Part shown: positions 43,980 through 54,301 of the stretch, piece after piece
Numbering within the stretch: the first letter of the stretch is position 1
Layout: every line of letters starts with the position of its first letter
Assembly: GCA_947396885.1 (NCBI GenBank)
Contig: OX377204.1
Span: 5,208,001 to 5,272,000, forward strand
Source of the DNA: Heligmosomoides polygyrus polygyrus
Lineage: Eukaryota > Nematoda > Chromadorea > Rhabditida > Heligmosomidae
Reading direction: 5' to 3'
DNA: 64,000 nt
Made by a program: the position numbers and the translations under genes
Notes under the pieces: generated by a model
Database searches by the model: none
What the model saw: only the letters and a program-made list of their open reading frames with translations
What the model was told of the DNA's origin: nothing

Positions 43980-46102
43980 AAGGTCACAGTTAGTGACAAA
44001 GGTGGAGAGTCTGTAATGCTTACGCAAGAGATGGATAGGGATACCACAAGATCACATCTTCAAGATCTTACTGTCTATATCCCATCCACTGCAAAAGAAA
44101 TTTCTAAGCAGTATCGTCGGCTTAATCGGATGTGAACCAAGATCGGGAAGTCGGCGAATCTCTCTAGGGAATACAACAAGGCGAAAATGTGAGCTCCCCT
44201 CATGCTCAGTGTTATGTGTCTTAACTAAAACCCATAAGTTGCCTCCAGAAGCAGAATCCATCGTAGATGCATCATCTTTTAAAGTGAGGCCAATTATCAG
44301 CGGTGTCGATGGCCCTACAGACAGCATTTCCTGTTACTGAATCTAGTCCCGATTCAGCTGCTCAGATTCATACCCTCACATCTGCCAAACACCAATACTT
44401 ACGTGCATCCAGGACGGAGAAGGGATGCGTCATGGAATCCTTCGATGTCACCTCATTGTACATTAACGTTGCGAAGGAAAGTATCTGAAATCCTCGCACC
44501 AAGCAAGCGTAAACTTGCTGGACCTCAGTATAACTCAGATAATGACGTTGGTCAATGAATGTTTGAAGTACAACGTATTCAGATGGTCAGGAGAGTATTA
44601 CAGGCAGACTACAGGGTTTTCAATGGGTCAGAGATTAGCGCCTGTGCTAGCGGTGGCATTTATGTCTAAAGTGGAAAACCAAGTCTTGGAACGCATGCCT
44701 GCTCTTTACTGTAGGTATACAGGTGACTGCCTTATAGTGTGTTCTACTCAAACTGAGATGGACTTTTGCTCCAACTGTTAAACCAGAAGTCCGAACACAT
44801 GAAGCTTATACGAGAACAACCTACATAAAGTTGGCTCACCTTTCTTAATGTCCACGTCCATCTTGATCAAGAGAACATTAAGACTAGGTGGTAGTGCAAG
44901 CCCATTTGCAAAAACATCCTCGTATCCATCAGTTCTGCACACCCTCTAGCAGCACCAAAAAGAGTATTATCAACAATATGTTCCGAATAGCTAGTTCAGT
45001 TTCGTCCGATAGCGAACAACAGTCGTTCTCTCTGAAAATGGCAGCTGACATTACAAAAGCAAATGGGTACCCAATGCAACATTGGCATAAGGGCGTAAGC
45101 TACAAGCCAATGCTTTGGCCCGTGCAAGGAGGAGCGCGGAAAGGTACCGCTTTGTGTGCATTCATGTCGGACGATCTTCAAGACATAGTGAGGGTCATTG
45201 ATGTGCCTCGGCTGGTAGTACGAACATACAATTTTTCGCCGCGCGCGCGGCGGCCTCTGGCGCACGGAGTGCGACAGTTGCAGAGCTCCTAAGCGGGCTG
45301 TTACGTGAAAATTGAGTTCTAACAAACTTCCGAGGTCTGCTTTATTGCATCTAGATATGTGGCTTTTTGAAATGAAGCTTCTTGTCACAAAGGGGCCCTG
45401 AATCTTTTAACAATGGAAACAATTGCTTATTTCTTCGATTAGATTATCCAGTTCCCTTTCGAAATATCGATTTTCTCTGATTAAGTGCATCCATGTACTC
45501 TCAAATAGCTGAGCAGAGGCAGCAGAAGAGGTTTATGCAGTTATAAGAGCATCAGGCTCCATGACTGTAGCAACACATATATGTAGACGTCGCGTTTGCG
45601 GCAGCAGTCGTCGCGGCCGCCGCGCGATTTTGTATGGTCAGCTTGCTCTCCGTGTCCCTCCTAGGACCTTGAAGAGGCAGCTTCTTCGGAACCGTATCTA
45701 CGACAGGATCTTCTCATCTCCATCCTGTGTAGTTTGCCCTAATGGGAAAGAGGGAGATTGTATGTGACATCTGGTGTGGTTTACCTTACGTTATGCAATG
45801 AATGTGGGGAGAAATACATAGGGGAAACGGGCACACTCCTATGTATAAGGGTTAATTAACATTTGGATGGCCTTAGAAAAGGCAACGTCCTGACTTCTTG
45901 GGGGGAACACAGATTGCACTGCCATGCAGGCGGGATGCCGCAGGTGTTGACGTCCATCTTGGCCCGAGAAAGCGACATCTCGGCAGGACACTCGAGGCGC
46001 TCCAGATCAATGCTAGGAATCCTGGGTCAACCGGAAGGAAGAGCATCTAACGGCAACCGAAGAACTAACGCCCTTCTTAGATCTCTGCGGGTTTCTATCT
46101 AA
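43980..46102 (+). pseudogene. Penelope reverse transcriptase + GIY-YIG, inactivated
   Basis: Pieces in order: KVTVSDKGGESVML and ISKQYRRLNRM, VLTKTHKLPPEAES, FKVRPIISGVDGPTDS, SFDVTSLYINVAKES, SITQIMTLVNECLKYNVFRW, TGFSMGQRLAPVLAVAFMSK, then LYCRYTGDCLIVCST, where the catalytic YIDD of relatives reads YTGD. KSIINNMFRIASSVSS and DITKANGYPM follow. After the insertion come LKRQLLRNRIYDRIFSSP, SCVVCPNGKEGDC, and GVVYLTLCNECGEKYIGETG, the GIY-YIG nuclease signature. Stops and frameshifts separate most pieces, and the loss of the first active-site aspartate rules out polymerase activity. Confidence 0.82.
45222..45636. repeat. Insertion with GC-rich inverted ends inside Penelope element
   Basis: Left edge CATACAATTTTTCGCCGCGC and right edge, complemented, CATACAAAATCGCGCGGCGG. 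The sequence in between matches nothing in related Penelope proteins, whereas the protein resumes on each side (DIVRVIDVP left, LKRQLLRNR right). Probably a non-autonomous DNA element. Exact ends and target duplication not resolved. Confidence 0.5.
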
Positions 46103-46440
46103 TTGATCTGACCTGCTGGGGTATTTAAGTCGCGTGGTCCCAGACTGAAGCTCATTCACCCTCGTTACTTCCAGCTACCAGGAGCGGTGGCCCTCGACGG
46201 CAACCACCTTTTAGGTCAGTCGTCCTCTGCAACTCCCATTTCTTATCCTGTGTCTATTTTCTGTAAGAAGATTACTCTGTAGGAAGAAATGATGTTTGAG
46301 CGAATGGCATTGTGAATATTTTCGACTTTTCCAGGCTCCGGAGAAGGCAAAGCTGCCGAAACGTCAGCCGAATAAGGCTGTTAACAATCTTGGTCGTCAG
46401 CTTATCAAGAACATATCAGAGCAGAGAACGTTAAATAGAA

Positions 46441-47484
46441 AGCGAAGACGTTAAAAAAATGCGAAGTGAGTTGTATATTGATTAACGAACGAAAAGCGAC
46501 TGCACAAAAACCTCCAGAACTTTCCGCTCAACCTAATACAGTACACTCCGTCAGACGTGTCGGAGCATATGTGTTGTCACGTTTTGAGCAAATTCACTAT
46601 TACATCATCTTTTGGCTGAACAAATATTCTTGTTCGTACTCCTCTTGAATATTCTCTTTTTAAGGCAACTAACTGGATGGAGCTTGCACCTTGCCTGTGC
46701 TCACATCAATGGCGCCCTTTCTGTTTAGACATACGAGCCCATAGAGTACCGATTGATCAAATACGGCGTCTGGCCATCATTCGTATTACTTCCGAGAGGG
46801 TTTGGTCATTTACCCAGTTCGAGACCACTACAAACCCAAACCCTTCCAAGCCGCATTCTGTTTTGTTAAGCTTCCAAATCGTCGATTCCCTAACGAGTTT
46901 CGAAAATCGATCCAATTTTTCGCATCGCCTTCATGAATTCTCCGTCGGCGTACGCCGACAGACCGGCCCCTCTCCTGTTTTCTGATCATAATTTTAACGT
47001 CGTCGACCGGTAGGCTCAAAGAAACTGCGAAGCTTTTCTGTGAACTGGATCCGTTGCAGTTTTTGCTCTGCTTAAACACAAGCTCGGAACTCTTCATTGC
47101 GCATCTATCAACATCGGCCTTTGGCTCTGTCTGGCCTTCAGGCCACTTCTAGTTGTTCGACGTTCACTTCAGTAGAATACTAATGTTAATCATTTTTATA
47201 GAATTGAAAGTTCCAGGGCTCACAATTTCTCTAAACACCAACTTTTTAATTAATCGAATTGATTTAATTGGTGATGTTTAAAAGTGTAAAAAAATGCCTA
47301 AGTTTATCTGAGTAATACCTATTTTGCTTATTTTCTTAACTTTTCTATTTGCTTTAATTTTTTTGAATGGTTGCATTTATTCAACAACTAAAAATCTGCT
47401 AAACAAATTAAATGTTAAAATTTAGCAGTTTAAAAAGTAAAAAAAATTTAAAAAGTAAAAAGTTTAACAATTTAAAAGTGTAAT
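46441..47484. other. Unrecognised; one protein-like minus ORF
   Basis: Minus-strand 47145-46828 is open for about 106 codons (KWPEGQTEPKADVDRCAMKS at its start, NWIDFRNSLGNRRFGSLTKQ near its end), beginning right after an AG. It looks protein-coding but fits no family I know. A retroelement remnant or an isolated exon are both possible. The rest is AT-rich with no feature. Confidence 0.3.
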
Positions 47485-47703
47485 AAATATTGGTATATGT
47501 CGCGTAGGTGAGCAGCATTGGTAGATGCGAACGCCTAAACCAATCAGACCGCATTGAATGGTCATGCCATTCAGCCATTCAGAGAGGGTATATACAGTTG
47601 GTACCCTGGCATGTGGTGGCCCTGTGCTCTGTTTGGTTACAATTGGCTGGCGCGCTCCCATCTACCAATGCTGCTCACCTACGCGACATGTACCCAAATA
47701 TTA
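47485..47703. mobile_element. 219-bp miniature inverted-repeat element
   Basis: TGTCGCGTAGGTGAGCAGCA plus TTGGTAGATG at the left is repeated exactly in inverse orientation at the right (CATCTACCAA, TGCTGCTCACCTACGCGACA). Weaker inverse matching extends outward to AAATATTGG/CCAAATATT. The interior has no ORF of note. Confidence 0.8.
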
Positions 47704-47801
47704 ACACTTGACAGAGTTAAACGATGTCTTATTAACAATAGGACGGACTGTTCGAACTGTGGGGCTACTTGTCTATAAGAGCGATTTCAAATCACAGGAG
47801 T

Positions 47802-47991
47802 CTAAGGCGTATGTTATAATTCGGCGAAACGTCATGCCGAGGTTCCCACACTGTCGGCGACAGGTAGAGTGTAACAGCACAGTCGTCGGCGACATCGTCG
47901 GCGACGCGGTCGGCGACAGTCTTATGCGCGGGGAGCTACGCACTGCGTAGCACCGCGCAGCACTGCCGCCGAAGTATAATATATGCCTTAG
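47802..47991. mobile_element. 190-bp miniature inverted-repeat element
   Basis: Ends CTAAGGCGTATGTTATAATT and, complemented, CTAAGGCATATATTATACTT, then CGGCG. The interior contains CTACGCACTGCGTAGC and several GTCGGCGAC units. Related to 49068-49249. Confidence 0.7.
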
Positions 47992-48314
47992 AAATTAATA
48001 GGAAAAGAAGACGAAAGGGGAGTGAGATAGCTTGACTAACCTTAGGGAAGCAGCCTAGAGGCTGGCGAGTACGAAGAGTGGACCAAAACTGCTTTCTTGG
48101 TGCCCTTCATCACGGATGCTGTTGGTGCTCAAATACGGGAATGTATTCGCAAGGCTGATCTAGAGGGTCTGGTTAGGCCGCCTGCTAACCTAAAGTCCCA
48201 GGTTGAAAGGCACCGGCTCTACGACTGATACACCGTCCTGCGTGATCGGCCCGTTCAGGAAGGAAGCGATTGCACGGCCTCAGGAGTGTTTTACCGCTGA
48301 CCTCTTGGTCTTGA

Positions 48315-48328
48315 CCCCCCCCCCCCCC
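48315..48328. repeat. C14 homopolymer
   Basis: Fourteen C in a row. Its exact length may be a sequencing estimate. Confidence 0.8.
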
Positions 48329-48598
48329 TACTCCCCTCTCATTTTTTCATACAACTATTTCACTCCTTTACTTTCTTTTATTGTCAATTCTATAACCCTA
48401 AATATCGAAAAAGTCCTAAGGACGAGTCAGAAAAGTCTAACTGTTACCGACCAAGAGCTTATTTCGATTAGCAATTACCAGAATGGTATAAAAGCGCGTT
48501 TCTGTAGGACGGCTAACCACGACTAAGTAGAAAAGAGGATGGGAGAGAAAGATAGAAGTTGTTCTAAGACATTTGTTGAAGCGGCGAGAAAAGGGGCT

Positions 48599-48900
48599 TC
48601 AGGTTGTTACGGGATGTCTTATTGCGATCAAAACGCTTGCGCCATTCTGGACTCGAACCCGCACTGCTCCTCTTTGGCAGAACCCGTCGCTGACTGACCA
48701 CACACAAGCAGAAGGCCCCGTTTATACTTCGACGCCGAGCGACGCGACGCGACGCAACGTATCGTGGATACATTGATCGGACGACGCGATCGATCAATTT
48801 GGCCACAACGCGTGGCGTCGTCGTCGGAAGTATGAACGGGGCCGAAGGGGAGCGCCTGGCGCCAGATTTTCGATCACAACAAAACATCCCGAAACAACGT
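48599..48900 (-). mobile_element. SINE-B fold-back pair interrupted by a miniature element
   Basis: The left arm (48602-48642, TTGTTACGGGATGTCTTATT, GCGATCAAAACGCTTGCGCC) and right arm (48856-48897, GGCGCCAGATTTTCGATCAC, AACAAAACATCCCG) are both SINE-B 3' ends facing outward. The left half keeps a degraded tRNA-like core with GACTCGAACCCGC. The 130-bp element at 48714-48843 is inserted between the arms. Confidence 0.6.
48714..48843. mobile_element. 130-bp miniature inverted-repeat element
   Basis: GGCCCCGTTTATACTTCGAC at the left, inverse of GTCGGAAGTATGAACGGGGCC at the right, with GAA duplicated on each side (48711-48713, 48844-48846). The centre GATCGGACGACGCGATCGATC parallels the 129-bp element at 30647. 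Three-base target duplications suggest a PIF/Harbinger-like or other 3-bp-target transposase, which is not present here. Confidence 0.8.
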
Positions 48901-49067
48901 AAAGAAGTTGTTTTGCCCCTTGTTCTCTTCGTTTCGAATCTTTGGTCCTCGGAGCGGAGAGTGCGATATTTAGACAAGACCCAAACTGACACATCTTGCG
49001 AGCCAGAGACGGTCTCGTAGCGTGTTCGAATCTTCTGCCAACTGCACGTCTTCCGCATTCATCTGAT

Positions 49068-49249
49068 GCCTATGTTATACTTTGATGACGCCGTTGTCGG
49101 CAACGTCGGCGACAGTGTTAGGCCTATGTTATACTTCGGCGACGCGTCGGCGACGCTGTGTTGCGCGGGTTGCTACGTGCTGCGTAGCAGCTCGCGTTAC
49201 ACTGTCGCCGACGTCGCCGACAACAGCGTCGACGAAGTATAACATAGGC
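49068..49249. mobile_element. Miniature element with duplicated left arm
   Basis: GCCTATGTTATACTTTGATG begins an arm of about 52 bp that pairs with the right arm (complement GCCTATGTTATACTTCGTCG). A second left-type end starts at 49121 (GGCCTATGTTATACTTCGGC) and is flanked, like the right end, by TTA (49118-49120, 49250-49252). The result is either one element with a duplicated arm or one inserted in another. Confidence 0.7.
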
Positions 49250-49373
49250 TTAGGGTTCTTTTGCAGCCAAAGGTGCCTACGATAATCATCGTCATGCAGT
49301 ATCAGCAGCTACGGACATGTGGAGTCTAGACGGAAGTGTTCTTGGTTCGGGTTTCGCGTCTAGACCAAACGAT

Positions 49374-49552
49374 CCGATGAATTAGTACCGGAATTGTCTG
49401 GAAAGGAGCAACACCGACTTCTTCATCGGTTGGCCATCGCAAGTCGTTGTATGACTAAATAAGCTTTCAAATCGACTCCACGACATCCCGTAGAAGTTGA
49501 ATGCATGGCGCATCCTAAAAAGAATTGATTACCGCCTCCTTTATCCGTTGTC
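49374..49552 (+). mobile_element. SINE-A, 5'-truncated
   Basis: Starts ATGAATTAGTACCGGAATTG, then CGACATCCCGTAGAAGTTGA and the tail start CCTCCTTTATCCG. The tRNA-like half is missing. Confidence 0.6.
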
Positions 49553-49879
49553 CTCTGATATTGGCAGCTACGTACACCCTCAAAGAGTGGAGGATCGATT
49601 GATGCAAATCATTAATTCCTGTCTTCAAGCGTCGTTGTCCGCCACGTGAGCACTACTCCACATCTGAACGTCACAGCTTCGAAATTTCTACAGACAGCGC
49701 ACTACTCTTTCGCTGTAGATATCTGGTGCCTTTTCCTTCAGTTTGGTGCGGATTTTTTTCGTCAGACCCCTTTAGATGTTAAATTTAAATTTGAAAACGA
49801 GAAATGATCGGTCTTTCCAGCACTTCTATATTCCTGTGTTTTTCTTGTAAGTCTGACTAGGATGATTACATGGATTGGC

Positions 49880-50265
49880 TTTAGTCGTCTCTGCTTGGAA
49901 TGCGCCACGCATTTTACTTATGTGTCGTGGAGGCAATTTGAATTCAGATTTATCTTATACAATGACTTCGCCAGCCAGCCGACGAGCAAGGAACTGTTTT
50001 ACCCTCCAAGCTAGGTCTGATACCGATTTTCTAACGCATGAGGGATGGAAGGCTTGGTTGTCCTGGGGAACCCGAACTATAAGCCCGGAAGTGTATGCGC
50101 GAGATAAATCCACCGACTGTTACAGGATGTTTTGTTGCGGTCAAAACTCTTGCGCCAGGCGGGACTCGAACCCGCATCTTCTGCTTTCCGGGCAGCGATG
50201 TTCGCCTTACATCACCAGCGCTGTTTGACCGCACGTAACATCCGACTGTGCTTCCTCGGGTTCAA
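49880..50265 (-). mobile_element. SINE-A carrying a SINE-B insertion
   Basis: Antisense SINE-A (GGAATGCGCCACGCATTTTA, GTGTCGTGGAGGCAATTTGA, GGCTTGGTTGTCCTGGGG). Near its tRNA-like end CCGACTGT appears at 50113-50120 and 50242-50249, flanking a 121-bp SINE-B (50121-50241, minus) with an intact T-arm motif (GGTTCGAGTCCCGC) and GTTTTGACCGCAACAAAACA. This is the second SINE-B found inside a SINE-A. Confidence 0.7.
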
Positions 50266-50639
50266 AACATGACGTAAAATTGTCCAAACCCAGCGCTGCA
50301 CCTGCTGTCCACTTGCTAAAGAAACCACAGACATGGATATCACATCTGCTTGGAGAACTTTGGAGCATCCCCATTGTCCTAATTTCCAAATCCATCACCT
50401 TAACGAGTCCCACCTTGTCGGAATGTCACCTTAAAATAAGAAAATGAGCTTCGCGCCACCGTATTAAAAAGGACAAGCGCGTCTCAGTTGATAGATCGTC
50501 TGTGTCTCTTGGCTGATACACTGGCTGTTCCAATCACTTTTTGAGATCTCTCCAATCCAAGATACGGTAAAAATAATGAGTTTTGAACAGGCGATGACAT
50601 ATGAAAGGATTCTCCTTATGGCTGCACTGCGCGTCAAAT

Positions 50640-51200
50640 ATTATTTATTTATATGTATACGTGGAAACCCACGCAAAAAAAAACAACACAATACGAAAAA
50701 AAAATCAGAACACTGAAAACATCAAGAACAGAACCAGTGGTTAGTGAAACAATGTAATCAAAGAAAACGAAGTACTAGGAGACTTCTTGCAGATACCTGT
50801 CAATAATCGTTTTATATTGCCTCAAGGAGTTTGGAAGCACAAATTTCTTTGTTAATTTCAGGAATTCAGTGCCTGCTCTGTTTGTGAAGAAAGTAGATCT
50901 AATATTACTATGAGCTCTAGGAATTTGGATTTTCCATGGGCCACCTCTGGTGTTCGAATGAGATATTGAATAGAAGTCATTTACAGAAAGACCCACAGTA
51001 GCATTTATCATCTTATAAATTGTGACCAAATCATATCTCTTCCTGCGACAGTCGAGAGAGCGCAAATTAAAGAGTTTATTCCTTTCAGATGCCAAGGGGA
51101 TGCTGTTGTAGTCATATCCATGTACTCTTATCCAGAGCTTTCTTGTAAAACTGTTTTGCACCGCTTCCAAGGTCTTTGCACTTTCATTATCGTACATAAG
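50640..51200 (-). pseudogene. CR1-like LINE, 3' fragment
   Basis: A 140-codon minus-strand frame: LEAVQNSFTRKLWIRVHGYD, LRSLDCRRKRYDLVTIYKM, NTRGGPWKIQIP, which lines up with LESVQDNFTRKLMTRLHGFN and following blocks at 26.5 kb but is clearly a different subfamily. It is the last part of the reverse transcriptase protein, cut just upstream of 51200. The 3' side ends in TATAAATAAATAATA near 50645, a tail like that of the other copy. Confidence 0.75.
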
Positions 51201-51295
51201 TGACGTAGTTAAACGCCGAAATTCTGAAATCTTTCACGGTTTCAGTTGAATCGCTTTCAAGTTAAGCGTCGGTTAAACTATTGCCGTGGCATACG

Positions 51296-51298
<3 letters not shown>

Positions 51299-51340
<42 letters not shown>

Positions 51341-51354
51341 TGTGTGTGTATGTA

Positions 51355-51422
<68 letters not shown>

Positions 51423-51445
51423 TGAGTGTGTGTGAGTGAGTGTGG
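51299..51445. repeat. (GT)n microsatellite, about 145 bp
   Basis: Nearly uninterrupted GT with a few GA, GTAT and GGT breaks. The His-Thr-rich minus-strand frames across it are artefacts. Confidence 0.95.
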
Positions 51446-52020
51446 TGTGGTGTGTGGTAGCTCTGTCGACGGAGGAGCCGGCCGTGTGTAGAAAACGAGT
51501 CGAGGTTCTTGGTTCCGGGTTGCATCAAGTTCAGCCAAGCTTTTCATCCTTCTGAGATCAGTGCATCGATATTAGATTTACTTAAAACTGAATAAAACCC
51601 TTTCTTTATCATCGCCTGATCTTGTAAAATCATGAAATCCAAATAAGCAATAGCGAATGCCTTCGCGATAATACCAAGAATCAAAATGCATAGCGTATTC
51701 CAGATATGGAATTAACGACGTCGAGCTCTATCCTTTATTCTTTTAAAAATGAATCGACTATAGGGAAAGATTCCTCTGCTTGCTTAAACAGTACAAGCTC
51801 TGCGAGAAACATGTGAATGGGCTAACGGATGTCTTCAAGATAGATGTGGGAGAGCAGTAAATATCGACTGAGACCTCTTTCGCGTTTCTGATATAGGGGG
51901 TCTTTTAGGTTGCTGATGCGTATTCATGGAGTAGATCAGAGAAAATCATCCTCGAGGTGGATTACAAGTGAAGGAAACGTCAGGAAAAGCAACTGTTTAG
52001 AGCATTTCCGCTCGTCTAGC

Positions 52021-52083
52021 AGGAGGTGCGGGCTACCCCATGGCGCTAGAGTTTTGATCGCAGCAAAACATCGCTATAACAAC
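52021..52083 (+). mobile_element. SINE-B 3' fragment
   Basis: GGAGGTGCGGGCTACCCCAT in place of the T-arm, then GGCGCTAGAGTTTTGATCGC and AGCAAAACATC. Half of the tRNA-like core is gone. Confidence 0.5.
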
Positions 52084-52225
52084 AAATGGACGAGAATCAT
52101 GGAGCTTCTCATCACCATTTGCACAACGACGGTTTTGGACAACGCAAACCTGAAGCATGAGACGGCGTTGACTCATCCTCTTCCAACGCGTTGCACATCC
52201 TACTTGTGCGGGGCATCGTATAGGA

Positions 52226-52507
52226 GGGCGCGTGTAGCACAGTCGGAGGAGGCGCCGACTGTCGCCTGCACCCGATATTAGGTTCCTGGTTCAGATTTCC
52301 CGCCTAGGCCAACCAAGCCTTCCATCCCTCCGGGGTCTGTGAATTGGTACCAGAATTGTCTTGGAAGGATAAAGCCCTGACTTGTTCATCGGCTGGCCAC
52401 CCCAAGTCATTGTATGGCCAAGTATGCATTCGTTTCGTCTCCAGTAGAATGCATGGCGCATCCCAGAAGGGATTGACTAACGCTGTCCTTTATCCTTTAT
52501 CCTTATC
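52226..52507 (+). mobile_element. SINE-A, best full-length copy
   Basis: Head GGGCGCGTGTAGCACAGTCG (A-box TAGCACAGTCGG), B-box-like GGTTCAGATTTCCC about 55 bp on, middle CTTCCATCCCTCCGGGG and GGTACCAGAATTGTC, 3' body GAATGCATGGCGCATCCC, then a tail of TCCTTTA units. Gives the family layout: tRNA-derived promoter, body of about 200 bp, short-repeat tail. RNA polymerase III transcription is inferred from the boxes. Confidence 0.8.
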
Positions 52508-52509
52508 GT

Positions 52510-53135
52510 ACAGGTGCTTTTAGTTCGCGAATCTATAGGCAGCCCCAAACTTTCATTCATACCACGTAGCAAGTGAGAAGTCACCAACCCCGGAAAGGTA
52601 CAAAAGCTTTTCTAGCCTTGGCACAAGCCGAACTTACTGTCAATAAAATACGCAGAAATACGCGTGAAAACGGCGCTTCTGACTGACTGAGTCAGATGCG
52701 CTCCTTTAACGTAATTTGGTTTACCATGAAGAGATTATTAATTTCTATGACTTTCGCGTTTCTTCTAGGCACTTGTGTTCGTCTAGTTAGTCTTCGTCTT
52801 CTTTAAGAGGCAGTTACGGCGAAATTTAAGAATAAACTTCTGTGTTGAAGTAAACTCAGCCTTCAGAAGCTACTATGTCAAGCTTCATGAAGACTCGAAT
52901 TTTCACAGCGCAACGACTTTTTGCTTGGGCTACGGAACCTGCCATGAGCCAGCCAGCCCAATTAGGGGCTGGATTTTAATCCCTTCCTCTTCCTGCTTGT
53001 CACACTTCCAAGCTAGCCGCGGTTTAGTCTGCCATCTAATCTTTGGCATATTAGGGTAAGCTACTTTCCTAGCTAACCTGATGAATTTCGCACGCTTTGG
53101 CATAAAATAGGTTCAAAGTTCAAAAAGCGTCATTC
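52510..53135. other. No gene recognised
   Basis: Short frames only; no repeat family identified. Confidence 0.3.
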
Positions 53136-53139
53136 ATCA

Positions 53140-53629
53140 ATGTGGTGTGGGATGCGCTACGCCTTCGAATTCTACGTAATATTGTGGAAAAATTTTGTAT
53201 GCGTATTTGCCACATCCATATAAATATGTACACTTGCGGCGACCAGCCGGTAAAACCCATGCTTTACTCTTCTTCAAGGAGATGGAAGACTTGGCTGGCC
53301 AGGCCTGGTCAATACTCTAATTCTACATGGAAGCGAAAATCAGCAGCTTCCCGTCCCCATAAAATAGCATAAAGGTTAAAGGACGGTGTTACTCAATCCC
53401 GTTTGGGATGCGCCACACGCTCTACTTTGAAGGGATGTCGTAGACCGATTTGATTGCGTATTTGGCCAGGCCAGCCAGGCGAAAGCTCCTTATCCTTTCC
53501 GGACAATTCTGTCAGCAACTCATCGACCTCAGAGTGATGAAAGGCGTGGTTGACCAGGGCGGGAAAAGCGAACCAGTAACCTGGTGCACGCGATAGCTGC
53601 TACCTCATCCGACTGCGCTACACGCACCC
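53140..53629 (-). mobile_element. Two SINE-A copies in tandem
   Basis: 53140-53365 begins GGGATGCGCTACGCCTTCGA, lacks a clear head and has lost its tail. 53371-53629 is complete (tail AAAGGTTAAAGGACGGTG, head GACTGCGCTACACGCACCC). Same orientation, a few bases apart. Confidence 0.65.
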
Positions 53630-54301
53630 ACATAAAACAGGTACTTCTTGCAATACTTCCAAAAAATGCTTCTAATATGATATAAATTACAGGAATTTTA
53701 GGACGTTAAAATGGAATGGTTTCTCGAAAAAGTCGTTGTATTGTGTTGTATTGTAGCCCTTGCAAATCGAGGGTGTGCGTTTAATTTTTTTCGGCAAATT
53801 TTTAACGACCGCTTTTTAACGAAAAATATTTGCGTTAAAAACGGTATATTCAGTAAATTCGTTAAATAAAATGTCTCTTAGCTGCATTTAGTTTGGCTGC
53901 ATTTTAGCATGTAAAAAGCCAGACCTTTATTCCTTACTGAATTTTTTTCGACTCCATCTGCATGATAATTATATAACTATGCCTTCATCTTCGCAGCAAA
54001 TAACAAAAGTTCATCTATCATCAACAAAATTTCTAAGAGAGAGAAATCATGAAAATTTTGAAACCAAACAGTAACAAGACTTCTAAAATAGGAAATTTCT
54101 TACTTTGCCTAGTTCCTTTAGATGGTAGAAAGTCGTCGAGCTTCTGGGAAGATCCGAGGTGTATCGTATCGCGGGTCAACGTTTTTGAGCTTTTCTTTTT
54201 CTTCTTGACGATTTTTTTTTGACAAAACCTGGGCCCACTTAGCAGGCTTTTGCGGCCCAACTGATAAACGCTATTAAAGTAAATTCGCATATTCACCTGT
54301 A

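Larger units (their letters stand above)
43560..46440 (+). mobile_element. Penelope-like element, canonical type, decayed
   Basis: Reverse transcriptase (about 43980-45110) followed by a C-terminal GIY-YIG nuclease (about 45650-46100), the normal Penelope order and unlike the element at 31-33 kb. The 3' region (46100-46440) ends with AAACGTCAGCC-type sequence shared with 15780-16010. Left boundary uncertain; the preceding mariner ends at 43507. An unrelated insertion splits it at about 45222-45636. Confidence 0.75.

Noticed and set aside
51262..51547. Histidine/threonine-rich ORFs
   Set aside because: Direct translation of a GT microsatellite.
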